Program-made: the position numbers and the translations under genes
From: Halicephalobus mephisto
Lineage: Eukaryota > Nematoda > Chromadorea > Rhabditida > Panagrolaimidae
NCBI GenBank assembly: GCA_009193035.1
Contig: SWDT01000174.1
Span: 1-64,000, forward strand
Length of the DNA: 64,000 nucleotides
Direction of reading: 5' to 3'
In this document: one piece after another, positions 1-12,143 of the stretch
Position numbering within the stretch: the first letter of the stretch is position 1
Layout of the letters: every line of letters starts with the position of its first letter
The notes under the pieces: model-generated
Told to the model about the DNA's origin: nothing
Databases searched by the model: none
The model's input: the letters and a program-made list of their open reading frames with translations, nothing else

Positions 1-1030
1 CAAAGAGAAAGGAAAAAATGTACTCGTCCCAACTTGCAAAAAGGAAAACATTTTCATTGTCGTCTACGTGTTAAAATGACACTTACCGTAATCTCTTTAA
101 AAAAGTACAAATATTACTTTAATTTAAAAAACTATCATTATTTAAAATGACATCGTAATTACCTTAAAAAAAATCAAAATATTACTTTAATCTAAAAAAT
201 TACCATTATTTAAAATGACACCTACCGTAATTATTTTAAAAAAATCAAAATATTATTGTAATTTTAAAAAAATCATTATTTAAAATGACACCTACCGTAA
301 TCTCTTTAAAAAAGTAGAAATATTACTTTAATTTAAAAAACTATCATTATTTAAAATGACACCGTAATTACCTTAAAAAAATCAAAATATTACTTTAATC
401 TAAAAAATTACCATTATTTAAAATGTCACCTACCGTAATTATTTTAAAAAAATCAAAATATTATTGTAATTTTAAAAAAATCATTATTCAAAATGACACT
501 TACCGTAATCTCTTTAAAAAGTAGAAATATTACTGTAGTTGTTTATAAAAAACGGTCATTACAGTAATTATTCAAGATTAAATTACTGTAATTAAGAAAT
601 AAGATTATAATAAATATTATTTAAAATAACACCTATCGTAATTACCTGAAAAATCACTGATTACTGTAGTTCTTTGAAAAATTATTACAGTAACTACCGA
701 AATTAACAGAATTACTACTGTAATTATTTTTGAAACATTAAATTTTTACAGTAATCTTCTAGAATATTGATTACGATAATTATCTAGAAAATTCAAAGAT
801 TACTGTATTAAAAAATAATAATTACAGTAATTATTCAAAATACCATAATTATCACAGTAATTACCCGGAGAATTCGACGATTACGGTAACTGCCTAAGAA
901 TACAGTAATTACCTAAAACAACGACTACAGTACCTTTATGAAATTACAGTAATTAAAGTACTTTTTTACATTATATAAATTACAGTAATTACCTAAAAAC
1001 CACAATGATTACGGTAACTGAGAAATTCAT
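1..1030. repeat. AT-rich satellite-like repeat with 208-209 bp higher-order period
   Basis: No gene is visible here. The word AAAATGACACYTACCGTAAT returns at about 73, 282 and 490, so the block repeats every 208-209 bp. Each block is built from three subunits of about 70 bp that differ mainly in the spacer after TACCGTAAT or CCGTAATTACC. From about 540 to 1030 the repeat decays into scattered TACAGTAAT/ATTACTGTA words. Such words are common in Caenorhabditis noncoding DNA, and I assign no function. Confidence 0.75.
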
Positions 1031-1168
1031 TTTGTTAATGAAATTTTCACAGAATAAGAAGGGTTTCGAAATCGTCAGCAAGCAGTGCCACTTTTGAAGC
1101 CCCAAAAGAAGCCATTAAGAAGTCGAAAATATCGAATTTTGATAAAACTCTTATTATTGCCACAGGGC

Positions 1169-2216
1169 ATGGGTGAAAGAATCTTCATCAAACTGCAGTT
1201 ACTAAGGAAAATATATCCAATTAGGTTTGTTTTTTTAAAATAATAATTATGAAAAAATATATTTTTTTAAATTTTAAAATTCTTGTACAAAAAAAAGAAA
1301 AAATAAATTATTACGAAATCCTCTTTTTTTTAAATTTTTCCGAATAATTTTAAAAATCATAAAATTTTATACTTATAAATTTTTTGAAATTGTTATTTTT
1401 TAATTTTTGATTTTTTTACGCTTTTTGAATTCCCGCGCAGAGCGAGAGAAAAGCGAAAAAAGGTAAATTTGGCAATTCTACTGAAACCGACTCGCTCTGC
1501 CGTCACTCGCTGTTTTTTCGTTCTCCTTAATCCTAAAATTTTCTGAAAAACTCCAACTTTTTGTGTTTAAACGATTTCGGGGAAATATAATTTTATATTT
1601 TTTAAATAAAGCAATCTTCGAACCACAGATCCCAAACAACTTTCGTAGAAATTCCTGTTAAAAAATTGTTATTTTGCAAATATAATTGAAAATTTGTATT
1701 TTAGAAGAATAATAGTTGCTGCCAGTACTGTATTTATATTTTTGTCGTTTCTTATTGTTCTGGAAAGTGCGTTTATATTAAGCGCGAACCATCGTGGAAG
1801 TCCGTTTTTAATTATTTTTTCCTACATTTTTGCCTGGGTACTTGTGGCGGCTGGATTACTAGGTTTGAAAGTTGGGATATTGTCACAAAGTTTCGCCCAT
1901 CGCAGGTCTTCGTTTTCGAGGCCTAACTCCGCTCCAGTATGGATTCCGTCTCCAGAACCCGATCCTGAGCTCGTCGAATTCACTCTTCCAGGTAATTTTG
2001 ATTTTAAACAAAGTGTTTATATAAATTTTGTTTTCAGGAGCCGTGCCGACCACTACGGTTGAAGTGCTTTATCCGCCCCCTCCCCCCAGGTACTCCTCCT
2101 TGAACCACTCAGCCCCATCGGCTCCAGAAACCCTTCCCCAACTCCCCTTCACCCCCGTGTCCCCCAGACCAGCAACGACCCCATTCACATCCCCTCCCCC
2201 GCCGTATAATCATTAA
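1169..2216 (+). CDS. Two-span membrane protein with proline-rich PPxY tail, unknown function
   Basis: I do not recognise this gene. Three exons fit: 1169-1224, 1705-1991 and 2038-2216, 173 residues plus stop. The start is the ATG at 1169, four bases after a CAG acceptor (1163-1165) that could take a spliced leader. Residues about 20-44 and 53-75 are hydrophobic and probably span the membrane, with a short basic N-terminus before them. The tail from about residue 90 is rich in Pro, Ser and Thr, has a five-proline run, and ends in PPPPYNH, a PPxY motif of the sort bound by WW domains. AATAAA at 2234-2239 is a likely poly(A) signal. The gene ends 293 bp before the first Kunitz gene on the same strand. 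The model is well supported by phase; the function is not known. Confidence 0.72.
1427..1525 (+). repeat. GAATTCCCGCGC fold-back repeat, copy in intron 1
   Basis: This is one member of a family of about 100 bp found throughout the window. It begins GAATTCCCGCGC, runs into a GAGCGAGA-like purine stretch, has a GGTAAATTTGGCAA core and ends with GACTCGCTCTG and CACTCGCT, which is loosely complementary to the beginning. It lies in the first intron of the PPxY membrane protein gene. Confidence 0.6.
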
Positions 2217-2509
2217 TTTTATTGCCGTATTTGAATAAAATTTGAAACTTGGTTATTTTTGAAATTGTTTGTCTAGCGCTGGACCTCCTTGGGGCGGTCA
2301 GTCGATCTAGCGAAATTGACACTAGACGAGCTTCTATCTGTCAACATCGGTCGAATCTCATTCTGCTTGAATTCAGAGACAAAAGGATCCACAAGTGATC
2401 CCCGAGGGTGTTTTTTATTTTTCACCGAAGACGTCTGACATTGTTTCAATCCCGAATTTTTCTAGAAATTTAAATTTAAAAATTTCCAGGCTATTCTGAA
2501 GTTTTCAGA

Positions 2510-5500
2510 ATGCTACGGTACTTGTGGATTTTGAAATTATTATGTATTCTGAAGTCCATTTCTGGTCAGATTCCTTTGTCCTTGAATTCGATGGGATCGG
2601 CTTTCTATAATCCCCCAGGAATGACCGATACAGTAACCCACCAGTCTCCAGAATTCGAGGGTTCCAATTGTCGAGCCGGAGTACCTTGTTCTCAATGTAA
2701 AACCTGGTACAAAGAAAACGACGTCTGCGATACAGAATCCCAACTGCCAATTTACTACTGTAACTCTGACAAGTAAATTTTTAAATTTTTCTTAATTAAA
2801 ATTTTTTCTTAATTTTAAAAATTAAAAAAAAAATAGAAAATTTCAAAAATAAAAAAAAAGATTTATTAACAGTTATTTTTTAAATTTTTTGAATTTTTTT
2901 AAATTTGAATTTTTTGAATTTTTTAAATTTTTAGATTTTTTTAAATTAAAATTAAAATTTTTGGATTTTTTAAAATTTAAAATTTTGAATTTTTGAATTT
3001 TTTAAAATAAAAATTTTTGAATTTTTTAAAATTTAAAATTTTTGGATTTTTTTAAAATTTAAAATTTTTGGATTTTTTTAAATTAAAATTAATTTTTTAG
3101 TGTTGTTGAAGTAAATGATGGTGCTTACTATGTCTGTAATCCGGGAAAAAGATTAGAAGCCCGAACTTGTCCTTTGGGAAGTTACTTCAGCGAAAGCAAT
3201 GGTTGTCAAGATCCAACCAAGATCACTTTTAGACATGCCGCTGCTACAGGTAAGTTTTTCGGTGATTTTTTACAAAATTCTCAAAAATTTCAAAATCTAA
3301 AATTTTATGAAAGCTTTATAATTTAATTTTTTGAAGATTTTTAAATTTTTCAAAATCTAAAAAACTTTAAAATTTCAAGATTTTCGAAATTTAATAAAAA
3401 AAAGTTCAAAAATAAATGAAATTAAAAATTTTAAAAACTTCGAAAATTCGTTTCGGGATCATTTTTTAAATTTTTTAATAATAATTTTATTTTAGAAAAA
3501 TTATTTTAAAAACTCCGAAAATTCGTTTCGGGATCATTTTTAAAAATTTCTTTATTTTTCAATAATAATGTTTTTTTAGAAAAATTGTCAAAAATTAAAA
3601 ACTTCGAAAATTCGTTTCGGAATTATTTTTAAAATTCTTTATTTTTCAATAATAATGTTTTTTTAGAAAAATTGTCAAAAATTAAAAATTCATTTCGGGA
3701 GGACTTTGAAATGAAATTTTTTAAAATGTTTTTAAAAATAATTTTCACATTTAGGTCATTTTTCAGGAAGCGGTAGAGTGGGAGATGGTAAGTCCTTTTT
3801 CGATTACTGTATTTTTATTTTTTAAATTTCAGCCTGTAACTGGAACACGGATTGCTTGAGTGGGATGTTCTGTCTCAGCGGCCTCTGTAGTTGTCTGACT
3901 ACTTATATCCTCAGGGAAAGCTACTGTTACGAAAGTAATTTTTAAAAATTTAATTTTAAATATCTTTTTTAAGTTTAAATTTCAAATATTTTTAAAAAAT
4001 TAATTTTAAATATTTAGAAAAAAATTAATTTTAAATATTTAAAAAAAAATTAATTTCAAATATTTTTAAAAACATAATTTTAAATATTTTTAAAAATGTA
4101 ATTTTAAACTTTTTTAAAAACGTAATTTTAAACTTTTTTAAAAATGTAATTTTAAACTTTTTTAAAAACGTAATTTTAAATGTTTTCGAAATTTAGAAAT
4201 CAACCCAAATCAACCTGGATGTACTTACGATATCCAATGCTCTGCTGTTTGGCCTGGGGCAAAGTGCAACGTGGATTCTGGCATCGGGACCTGCAGATGT
4301 CCGGAGAACACCCACGTGGCTAGGGAGACCCGGGATGGGTGGGTCTGTATTTCGCTCAAGGACCAGGGGACGGGGGGGACGTCGCCGTTGTACTTCATCT
4401 GTCCGTTGCCTGACGGGGCTGGATTCAAAATCGCCCTCAACGATCCGGCTCCTGAATTTGGGTCTTTTCCTGTTGGATGTACTGCTGGATCTTCTGCTAC
4501 TATTGAACCCGTGGCTGGACTCCATGGTGGAGCTGCTTGCATCTGGCCGAGCACCGGGGAGTACGTCGGGGACCTCTATGACTGCATCCACACTTCCCCC
4601 TCCGTCAAACTTCAGACTCAATTTCCGCAATCACAGTATGCCCCATCTGCCGACGGAGTTTGCTGTCCTTCCAGAGCTCTTGCATGCGTCCAACCCCAAG
4701 TCACCGGCCCCGACCCCACCGAACCCCGCTGGTGGTACAATTCAGTCACCGGCACTTGTCAGCAATTTCTGTGGGATCCAGCAGCTACAGAAGCCCAATA
4801 CCACAGTGCTAACAACTTCAAGTTCGTATTTTATAAAAAAATTTAATAGAAAGCACAATTTTAAAAAGTAACAATTTTTTGATTTTTGAATTCCCGCGCA
4901 AAAGGAGCGAGAAATTTACAAAGACGACAAAAATAGAAAAAATGGCAAATCAGTACTGAAATCGACTCGCTCTTTTTTTTCAAGAATTTTCAAAATTTCC
5001 AAAATTTCAAACAATTTAAAAATTCTTTTTTAATTTTTACAGTAAATACTATAATTTAACAAATAACAATATATTTTTCGAAATTTTGAATTCCCGCGCA
5101 AAAGGAGCGAGAAATTTACAAAAAAAATAAAATTGATAAATCTGGCCATTTATTACGAAATTAACTTTCTCTTTTTCATTTTTAGGATAATTCCAAAACT
5201 CTTAAAATTCTATAATAAAAATAATTTTTTATTTTTATAATAATATAACTAGAAATTTGAAAGTTTCGACTCGAGGAAATTTCGTAGTAAAATTAGTTTT
5301 TTGATGATAATTTATAAATTCCAGGACAATTGATCATTGCGAATCTTACTGCCGAGACAGTTGTCCAAGAGGAAGTCCCCAATACACGACAGAAGCCAAC
5401 GTTTACTCCGAAAGACCGATTCACGGATGTTCAACTTCAGTTACCTGCGCAAATGAATATCAATGTCAAGCAGTCGGAAGTCAGCATCTCTGTTGTCCGA

Positions 5501-8500
5501 CCGCGGCTGCCATCTGCAGTCACAAAGGAGGAAGAGTCCTGGATCTCCATCCCCGGAACACTCCCTATCATCCTGGATTCACCAGCCACACTTCTAAGGA
5601 AGTTGTTCGATTTTATTACGACAGTTCAACCGGCAAATGCCAGGATTTCATTTACAAAGGAAACGGAGGAAATGTAAGTTTACTTTCATATATAATTTTT
5701 AATTATTCTTACATAATTTCAATATTTCTATGTCCAATTTCGATGCTTTCATATATAATTTCAGTAATTTTTAGTTATTTTCGTAGTTTGAATTTCCTAT
5801 ATACAACTTTGATATTTTTATAATTCCCAACTATTTTCATATAACTTAAGTTTTTTGTAATTCCAGTATTTTTGTATAATTTCAATACTTTTATACATAA
5901 TTTCAGTAATTTTCAATTTTCTTCATACAGTTTACATTTTTATATATAATTTCAATGTTTTATGTGATTTATTCACTTTTTATATTGCTTTGATTGTTTC
6001 TTTATACTTTAATTTTTCAGTACAACAACTTCATATCTAAACATGAATGTGAAATGTACTGTGCTCGGCTCCAATGCGACAGAGGAACTCCTTTGAAAAT
6101 CGGAGAAGAAGCTCAAAGATGCCAAACAAATACCCAATGCCCCAGTTCATATGAATGCAAAACTGATCAAGGTGTCTGTTGTCCAAGAAAACGTAAGTTG
6201 ATATATAATCATTAAAAAAATCAAAAATAACATTTTACGAAATTGTCTGGACACAAATTTCAAAAACTTTAAGAATTAAAGTGGCCTAAAATTTCTAGTT
6301 TGCATGATAGTCATTTCGAAATTAATTTTTTCGAACTTTATTTTCAAATATATCAGAAATCTTCTAGATTAAGGCTATGTAGAATACATAACCCTTTATC
6401 TTCTAGAGTTAATTTTGATATATGAAATTACCAACATATACGAGAAAATAATATCCAACTCCAAATTATCCAAAGATGAACTATTTTTATCGGTTTTTAA
6501 TAAACATTAATTTTTAGAAACTATCTGTTCTCAACCGTTACGTGTGGGAGACTGTACGGAAAATGTAAAACGATACTGGTACAACTCTGTGAGCAGACAA
6601 TGCCAAATGTTCGAATTCACCGGATGTCAAGGAAACGACAACAATTTCGATTCACTTCTTGATTGTCAAAATTTCTGCAAAAATGCGATCCGTAAAGTTA
6701 ATTTCACCCAACTATAATTTACAAATATTTCAGCTGAACCTCGATGTGTCCAAGGACAAGCTTATCGTGATTATCAAGGAAATTTTGTTTTGTGCAGTCA
6801 TGGAACCGCCAGTTGTCCGCCTAATTACGAATGTTACTTCGACGGGAATATTTGGGGTTGTTGTCCTACTAAAACTTACACTTGTTCGTTGACAGCTGAT
6901 AGTGGAGTACAATGTGGGGCAGGAACGACTTTCAAATACTACTACAACACGCAGACTCAAGCCTGTGATTCGTTCCAATACAATGGATGCGATGGAAATT
7001 CGAACAACTTTGCCAACAGAGAAAATTGCGAGGAGTACTGTGGAGTCGGAGGTTGTCCTAATGGAGGATTGCCATTAAGAGATCACACAGGACAATTGAT
7101 GGTATGCAGTTCTCAAGAAGTATGTCCAAATAGCCATGAATGCACAACTGTTTTTGTTTCGTCAAATCCTATCAACAGATGCTGTCCGACAAAAGCCCAT
7201 ATCTGTTCTCTACCTCCACTTCAAGGAACTCTCTGTGGATCTCATCAATTGACCAGATATTACTTCAACATCGTCACTGGACAATGCTCACCATTCCAGT
7301 ATAATGGATGCGACGGAAATCAGAACCAATTCGTAGCTCTTTCTCAATGCAACAACTTCTGCATGAGTAGTTGTAAGTTTTTTCGTTTTCAAACGTTTAT
7401 AATCAGTAGTTTTAATACATATGTTGGTAATTACTTCAACATATATTAATAATTATTTTAATATATATATTAGTGACTATTTGGACATGGAATAATAATT
7501 ACTTTCATATACATTAGCAATTGCTTTAATATATGTCGGTGGTAACTTTTATATTTATATATTAATAACTATTTTAACGTATTAGTGGTTATTTTTACAT
7601 ATACTTGTTTACGTTAATATACTTGTTGTGCAAAATTATTAATTTTACTGTAATCAGTGGTTTTAATATATAGTTTGTAATTTTAATGTAATTAATCGTT
7701 TTTAGCTTGTCCTGCTGGTGCTGTTGTTTATATGGATCCAAATGAACACAAACCGATTATTTGTAACGAGTCTTTAAAGAATAGTTGTCCACCTAATTAT
7801 GAATGTACCTTTAATGCTTTATTGAATAATTATGTGTGCTGTGGATCTACTGATATGGGGGTTTGTCCTGATGGAGAAAAAGCTTACGTTAATGCGATAG
7901 ATATGAATGCTAGAGAATGCATGATTAATATGGAAGGATCGTGTCCGTCGAATTATCTTTGTAGATTTAATCTTCAAAGAAATAAATATTATTGTTGTTC
8001 TTCGCAAAATGGAAAAACTTGTCCTGCTGGAAAGTTTTTGTATAGAGATCCTAGAAATGGTAATCCTATCAGATGTACAATTGGGAAAGAATCGTGTCCA
8101 GATGGATATGCTTGTCAATCTTATTTGAAAGGATCATTCCAAGGTTTTTGCTGTTCGGCAAATAGTGAGTTTTATATATGGATTTTAATTAAATTTTAAT
8201 TGTATCGAGATTTTTAGTTACATTTTAATTGTATCGAAATTTTGATCATATATCAATTTTTTTCATATTAGGATTTTAATCATGCTGCAGTACAGGGTAA
8301 ACTTTTAAGAGTTCGCTTTTTGAAGTTTTTTATTCTAAATGATATAAAACCCAAAGCAAGAATAAAATTCTCTAAAAACAGCGACTTTGTAAAATAGCGA
8401 ATGCACTGCTATCGTAACTTCAGGGGTTATCGCGGTAGGAGTTTGTTCATTTTATGTGTCAAACTACATTGAAGTTTAAAAATATGCTCAAAATCTAAAA

Positions 8501-11500
8501 TATAGCCGAAACTTTGATTATATTTTTAGAGTTTAATTGCAAATGTTGAAATTGAAAAATGATGAGTTTTTGCAATTTTTGAATTCCCGCGCAGAAAAAC
8601 GAGTTTTTTGATAACAGAAAAAAAAATAAATCTGGTAACTCGTTTTTTTTATTTTTTGAAATAGTTCTCAAATTCCTAAAAATTTTTGTCGAGATCATTT
8701 CTTATTTTTACAGTAATGTAATATATCGAGTTTTGATTATTTTAAAAATTTTAATTATATATCAAATTTTTACTTTTTTAATTTTAGGTATTTGTCCTGA
8801 TGAAGCTGAATTCCTTGTTGATGAATCTAGTCAACAACCGAGAATTTGCACAATTGGAGATTTTGTTTCTTGTCCAAATGGATATACTTGTAGAGCTTCT
8901 CATGGATCAACAGAAGGTTTCTGTTGTCGTGGTCATGTTATTTCTGTTAATGATGGATGTCCACCTGGAAATTATGTATACATGGAAAATCATGAAATTG
9001 TAAGTTGTGATCCATTTAATCCACCCAATGCTCCATGTCCAGGAGGTTATACTTGTCAATGGTCGACAGAAAATCAAAGATATCAATGTTGTGGAAGTCG
9101 ACCTTTACCTGTTCCTGAAAGAAAAAAAGATGGATGTCCACAATCTCAAATTGCATATCAAGAGCGCAATACAGTAAAAGTATGTTCTGCAGGTGGACAA
9201 AGTTGTCCAACAGGGTATTTTTGCCAGTTTTCATCAGTTAATAATCAATTTCAATGTTGTGGAGTTTCTGCAGGTTGTCCTGATGACCAAGTTGCATTTA
9301 TTGGACTTAAAGGAGAACCAGAAAGATGTCTTCCAACTTCGCCTAATTGTCCTACAGGTTATTCGTGTCAGAATACTCTAAACGGTCATTATACCTGTTG
9401 TACAAATAGGAAAAAACCCAGTGATTGTCCTTTGGAAAAAGTCTATATCGATGGTGTTTGTCTTCAAAGAGCAGATCCAGGAGAATCTTGTGTTCATAGT
9501 AAACAATGCAATGGTGGATCTATCTGTGAAAATGGCAAATGTACATGTCCGAAAAATACACAACAAAACGGAAAATATTGTCAACCAATTCCGACTTGTA
9601 CTGATGATGAAATTTTACTAGATGGTATTTGTCAATCGAAAGTACAAATAGGTGAAAGATGTTTATCGTCAAAACAATGTCCAGATACGAGTTACTGTAT
9701 TTCTGGCAGATGTAATTGTAAAAGAGGATATGTGGAAGAAGATGGTAAATGTGTTCCAGAAGAAGATACAACAGAAGAAAAATTGAATATTATCGATAAA
9801 TCTACTATTAAATTGAAACCTAAATCAAAGCCATGTATGTTTTAAATATTTCCCGAATTTTAAAATTTTTTAGAATTTTTAGAATTTAAGCAATTTTTTA
9901 GAATTTTAAAATTTTTTAGGATATTCTAAAGCCTAAAATTAGAGGTTTTTTGAATTCCATTATTTTATTGAAATTTATGTTTTTTAGAATTTTTAGTTTT
10001 TAGAAAATCTCAGAAGTTAGTTTAAGCTTCTGGAGATTTCTAGAATTCAATTGGAAATTCTGAAAATTTTCAGAATCCGTTGTAATTTAGAATCAACGTT
10101 TAAAATCCAGGATTTGTGTTGAAATAATTTTGTGGAAATTTTTAAATTTTAATTTTCATAATAATATGATTTTTAATAATATTTCAGTGCTTACGAAATG
10201 CTTGAATCCTAGTATGGTGGCCTACAGGGATCCCATCACGGATAGGGTTCAGTTCTGTTCCCTCATGACTCCGTCTTGTCCGCCGAATTATTTCTGTCAA
10301 TTGAACGCCATTAAACAACAGTATATCTGCTGTGGTCCTCCAGAAGCGAGAAAAGGGACCTTCCACGCGAGAGACGTTTGTCCCAGAGGCAGGATACCTT
10401 ACTTGCTGAATGGTCAAGCTCAGAAATGTTCGAAATCTAGATGTCCTAAAGGCTATCAATGTGTCTACAATGGAAATGATTATTATTGTTGTTCTCAAGC
10501 TAATACTTTGACGATTACTGTAAGTAAGCCTAGAATAATTCACAAAATTGATCAATGTCCCTGGGGTACTCCGCTTATTTATCCTGCTACGAATACTCCT
10601 GTCACTTGTGATCCTAGAGCGAAAACTTGTCCTTTAGGATATTCTTGCGAGAAAAGCAGATCAAGCAGAGCTTTTGTGTGCTGTTCCTTGAGGCTTCGAG
10701 ATGAAATGGGACCTAGTAAGTGGATTTTTCGTTTTTATTAATTTAATATTTTTTATATAAGAAAAATGACTTTTTTTGATAGGATACTGTAGCGACAATT
10801 AGAGTCTTTTTAATACCTATGATTACTGTAGCATGTAATTATTGACTTTTGAGAGTAGATATAGGATTATATATCTTGTGTACCGTAATGTAGGAAGTTC
10901 TAGGTTTAATTAAAAATTCTTAAAAATTGATTGTAAAATAATCATGAAAAACTGAAATTATGGATTGCTTTAGTTTTTAAAACTTCTTTGGAGTAATTTT
11001 GAAACAAATTTTGTTTAATTTTTATATTTGATCTATTACGAAGTAAGCATCATTGAAAGTCGAAATTACGAGTTACTGTAGTTTTTAAAGAGTTCTAAAA
11101 ATTTCCTTTGGAACAATTTCGTAATAAATTTTATGATGTTTTCCAATAGTACGATTAATTTTATCATGTTTGGTGAGCTGTGAAATTCTTTAAATATAGT
11201 TATAAAAAACATAATAATTTGCATATTGTCGGAATTTCAGTACAATTGTAAAACTACTTTGAAAAAAATAAGTTTGTAATTTTTACATAAAATTTCATAA
11301 AAATCGAGATTAATTTGAATAAATTGGCTCGTAAAAACTTACATATTAGAAAGGAATAACTGGTCTGAATTAGGTTTAATAAAAAATTAATTTTTTTTCA
11401 AAATGTTTTTTGTCAAAATTTGACATTTTGGAAAATTTAAATAATAAATTTTAATTTTTTGATTGTATTAATTTTATACTTTTTTTGGGATTTTTACAGT

Positions 11501-11729
11501 AATTATGGAATTTTTTCAGATGGATGTCCTCACAATACTGTACTAGTTTTTCGAAAAATCAATGGAAATCAAATTCAAAAACAATGTGGTAAGTCATTTT
11601 TGAATATACAATTGGATGTTATTGGACAAGAAAAATCTGACTAAAACGTGATTTTTTACTTTTGCAGAGAGAACTTGTCCCCCACGGTCTCGACCAATCG
11701 GCGGAGTCTGTTACGAAATTACGAGTTAG
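2510..11729 (+). CDS. Giant secreted Kunitz / lustrin-repeat / EB-module protein, paralog A
   Basis: Fourteen exons: 2510-2772, 3101-3249, 3767-3787, 3833-3934, 4197-4821, 5325-5673, 6021-6192, 6518-6691, 6734-7372, 7706-8164, 8788-9834, 10188-10715, 11520-11588 and 11668-11729; 1552 residues. The ATG lies two bases after a TTTTCAG acceptor, so spliced-leader addition is likely. A signal peptide (about 1-20) is followed by a Cys-rich stretch and a chitin-binding type 2-like block (exon 2), the 21-nt micro-exon encoding GSGRVGD, and EB-like modules. Kunitz domains sit near residues 342-396, 451-517, 564-614, 669-721 and 776-828, with one lustrin repeat (CP..C...CP..Y.C...CC) between neighbours. 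Seven lustrin repeats, two EB modules, three lustrin repeats and a short Cys tail follow. The known family role is extracellular protease inhibition or matrix structure; a cuticle or apical matrix role is inference. The donor of exon 5 (GTTCGT) is weak. The 3' half is clearly more AT-rich than exon 5. Confidence 0.88.
4887..5185 (+). repeat. Two GAATTCCCGCGC fold-back repeats in gene A intron 5
   Basis: Two direct copies begin at about 4887 and 5087, each starting GAATTCCCGCGCAAAAGGAGCGAG. The first ends in a GACTCGCTCT motif; the second has a weaker ending. They occupy the intron that splits Kunitz 1 of gene A. Confidence 0.6.
8579..8655 (+). repeat. GAATTCCCGCGC fold-back repeat in gene A intron 10
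   Basis: A shortened copy begins GAATTCCCGCGCAG and ends near the GGTAACTCGTTTTT stretch. It keeps the TAAATCTGG core but lacks the full GACTCGCTCT end. Confidence 0.5.
10774..10920 (+). repeat. Diverged copy of the Kunitz-gene intron repeat
   Basis: This part of gene A intron 12 matches, loosely, the longer repeat in genes B and C. Shared features are GACTTTYGAGRGTAGATATAGG, a nearby site resembling the ATACAGTAACC word, and TACTGTAG words in the same order. It is the most degraded of the four copies. Confidence 0.4.
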
Positions 11730-12143
11730 CCATGATTGACAGATTTGACCCCGAAAACGTCGATGAGATGTCTTATTTGAAAAATTAGCCTAATAACGAC
11801 GTAAACTTAGTCTTAAGACATTTCTATTAATTTTTCTATTGTACATTATTTGGTTTTTATCGGGAGATTGACGCTTCACGATTCGTCGACAGTATTTGGT
11901 TGTGTATCATTGACCCATCATAGTGTCTGCTTCATTTGTTGAGTCCTCGACCATAAGGGGAAGGTCAAAAGGAAGCTTTCCGGATTTCGATGATAGTTTT
12001 TTTTGTTGATTATTGTTATTTTGGACAATTTTTAGTAAGATATATTATCTACGATGTTTTTTTTCAATGTTTTTTGGTTGTTGAAAATTTTAATTATTGT
12101 ATTTCAGAAAATTTAATAAAAGTGATCAAAAATATTCAAATCT
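11730..12143. promoter_or_regulatory. Spacer between Kunitz genes A and B, probable promoter of B
   Basis: No open reading frame is convincing here. An island of mixed composition at about 11740-11990 includes AGGTCAAAAG at 11962-11971, a nuclear-receptor half-site-like word that also occurs before gene D (30597-30606). AATAAA at 12115-12120 could serve gene A. An ATTTCAG acceptor at 12101-12107 lies 36 nt before the ATG of gene B and could be a trans-splice site. The assignment as promoter rests on position only. Confidence 0.4.

Noticed and set aside
1..1030. CRISPR array or bacterial origin for the left-edge repeats
   Set aside because: The units are long, AT-rich and contiguous without unique spacers, and the window is eukaryotic with spliceosomal introns.
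11730..12143. Operon of genes A and B
   Set aside because: The 414-bp gap is longer than usual nematode operon spacers and both genes have promoter-like upstream DNA; the acceptor near 12107 alone is not enough.
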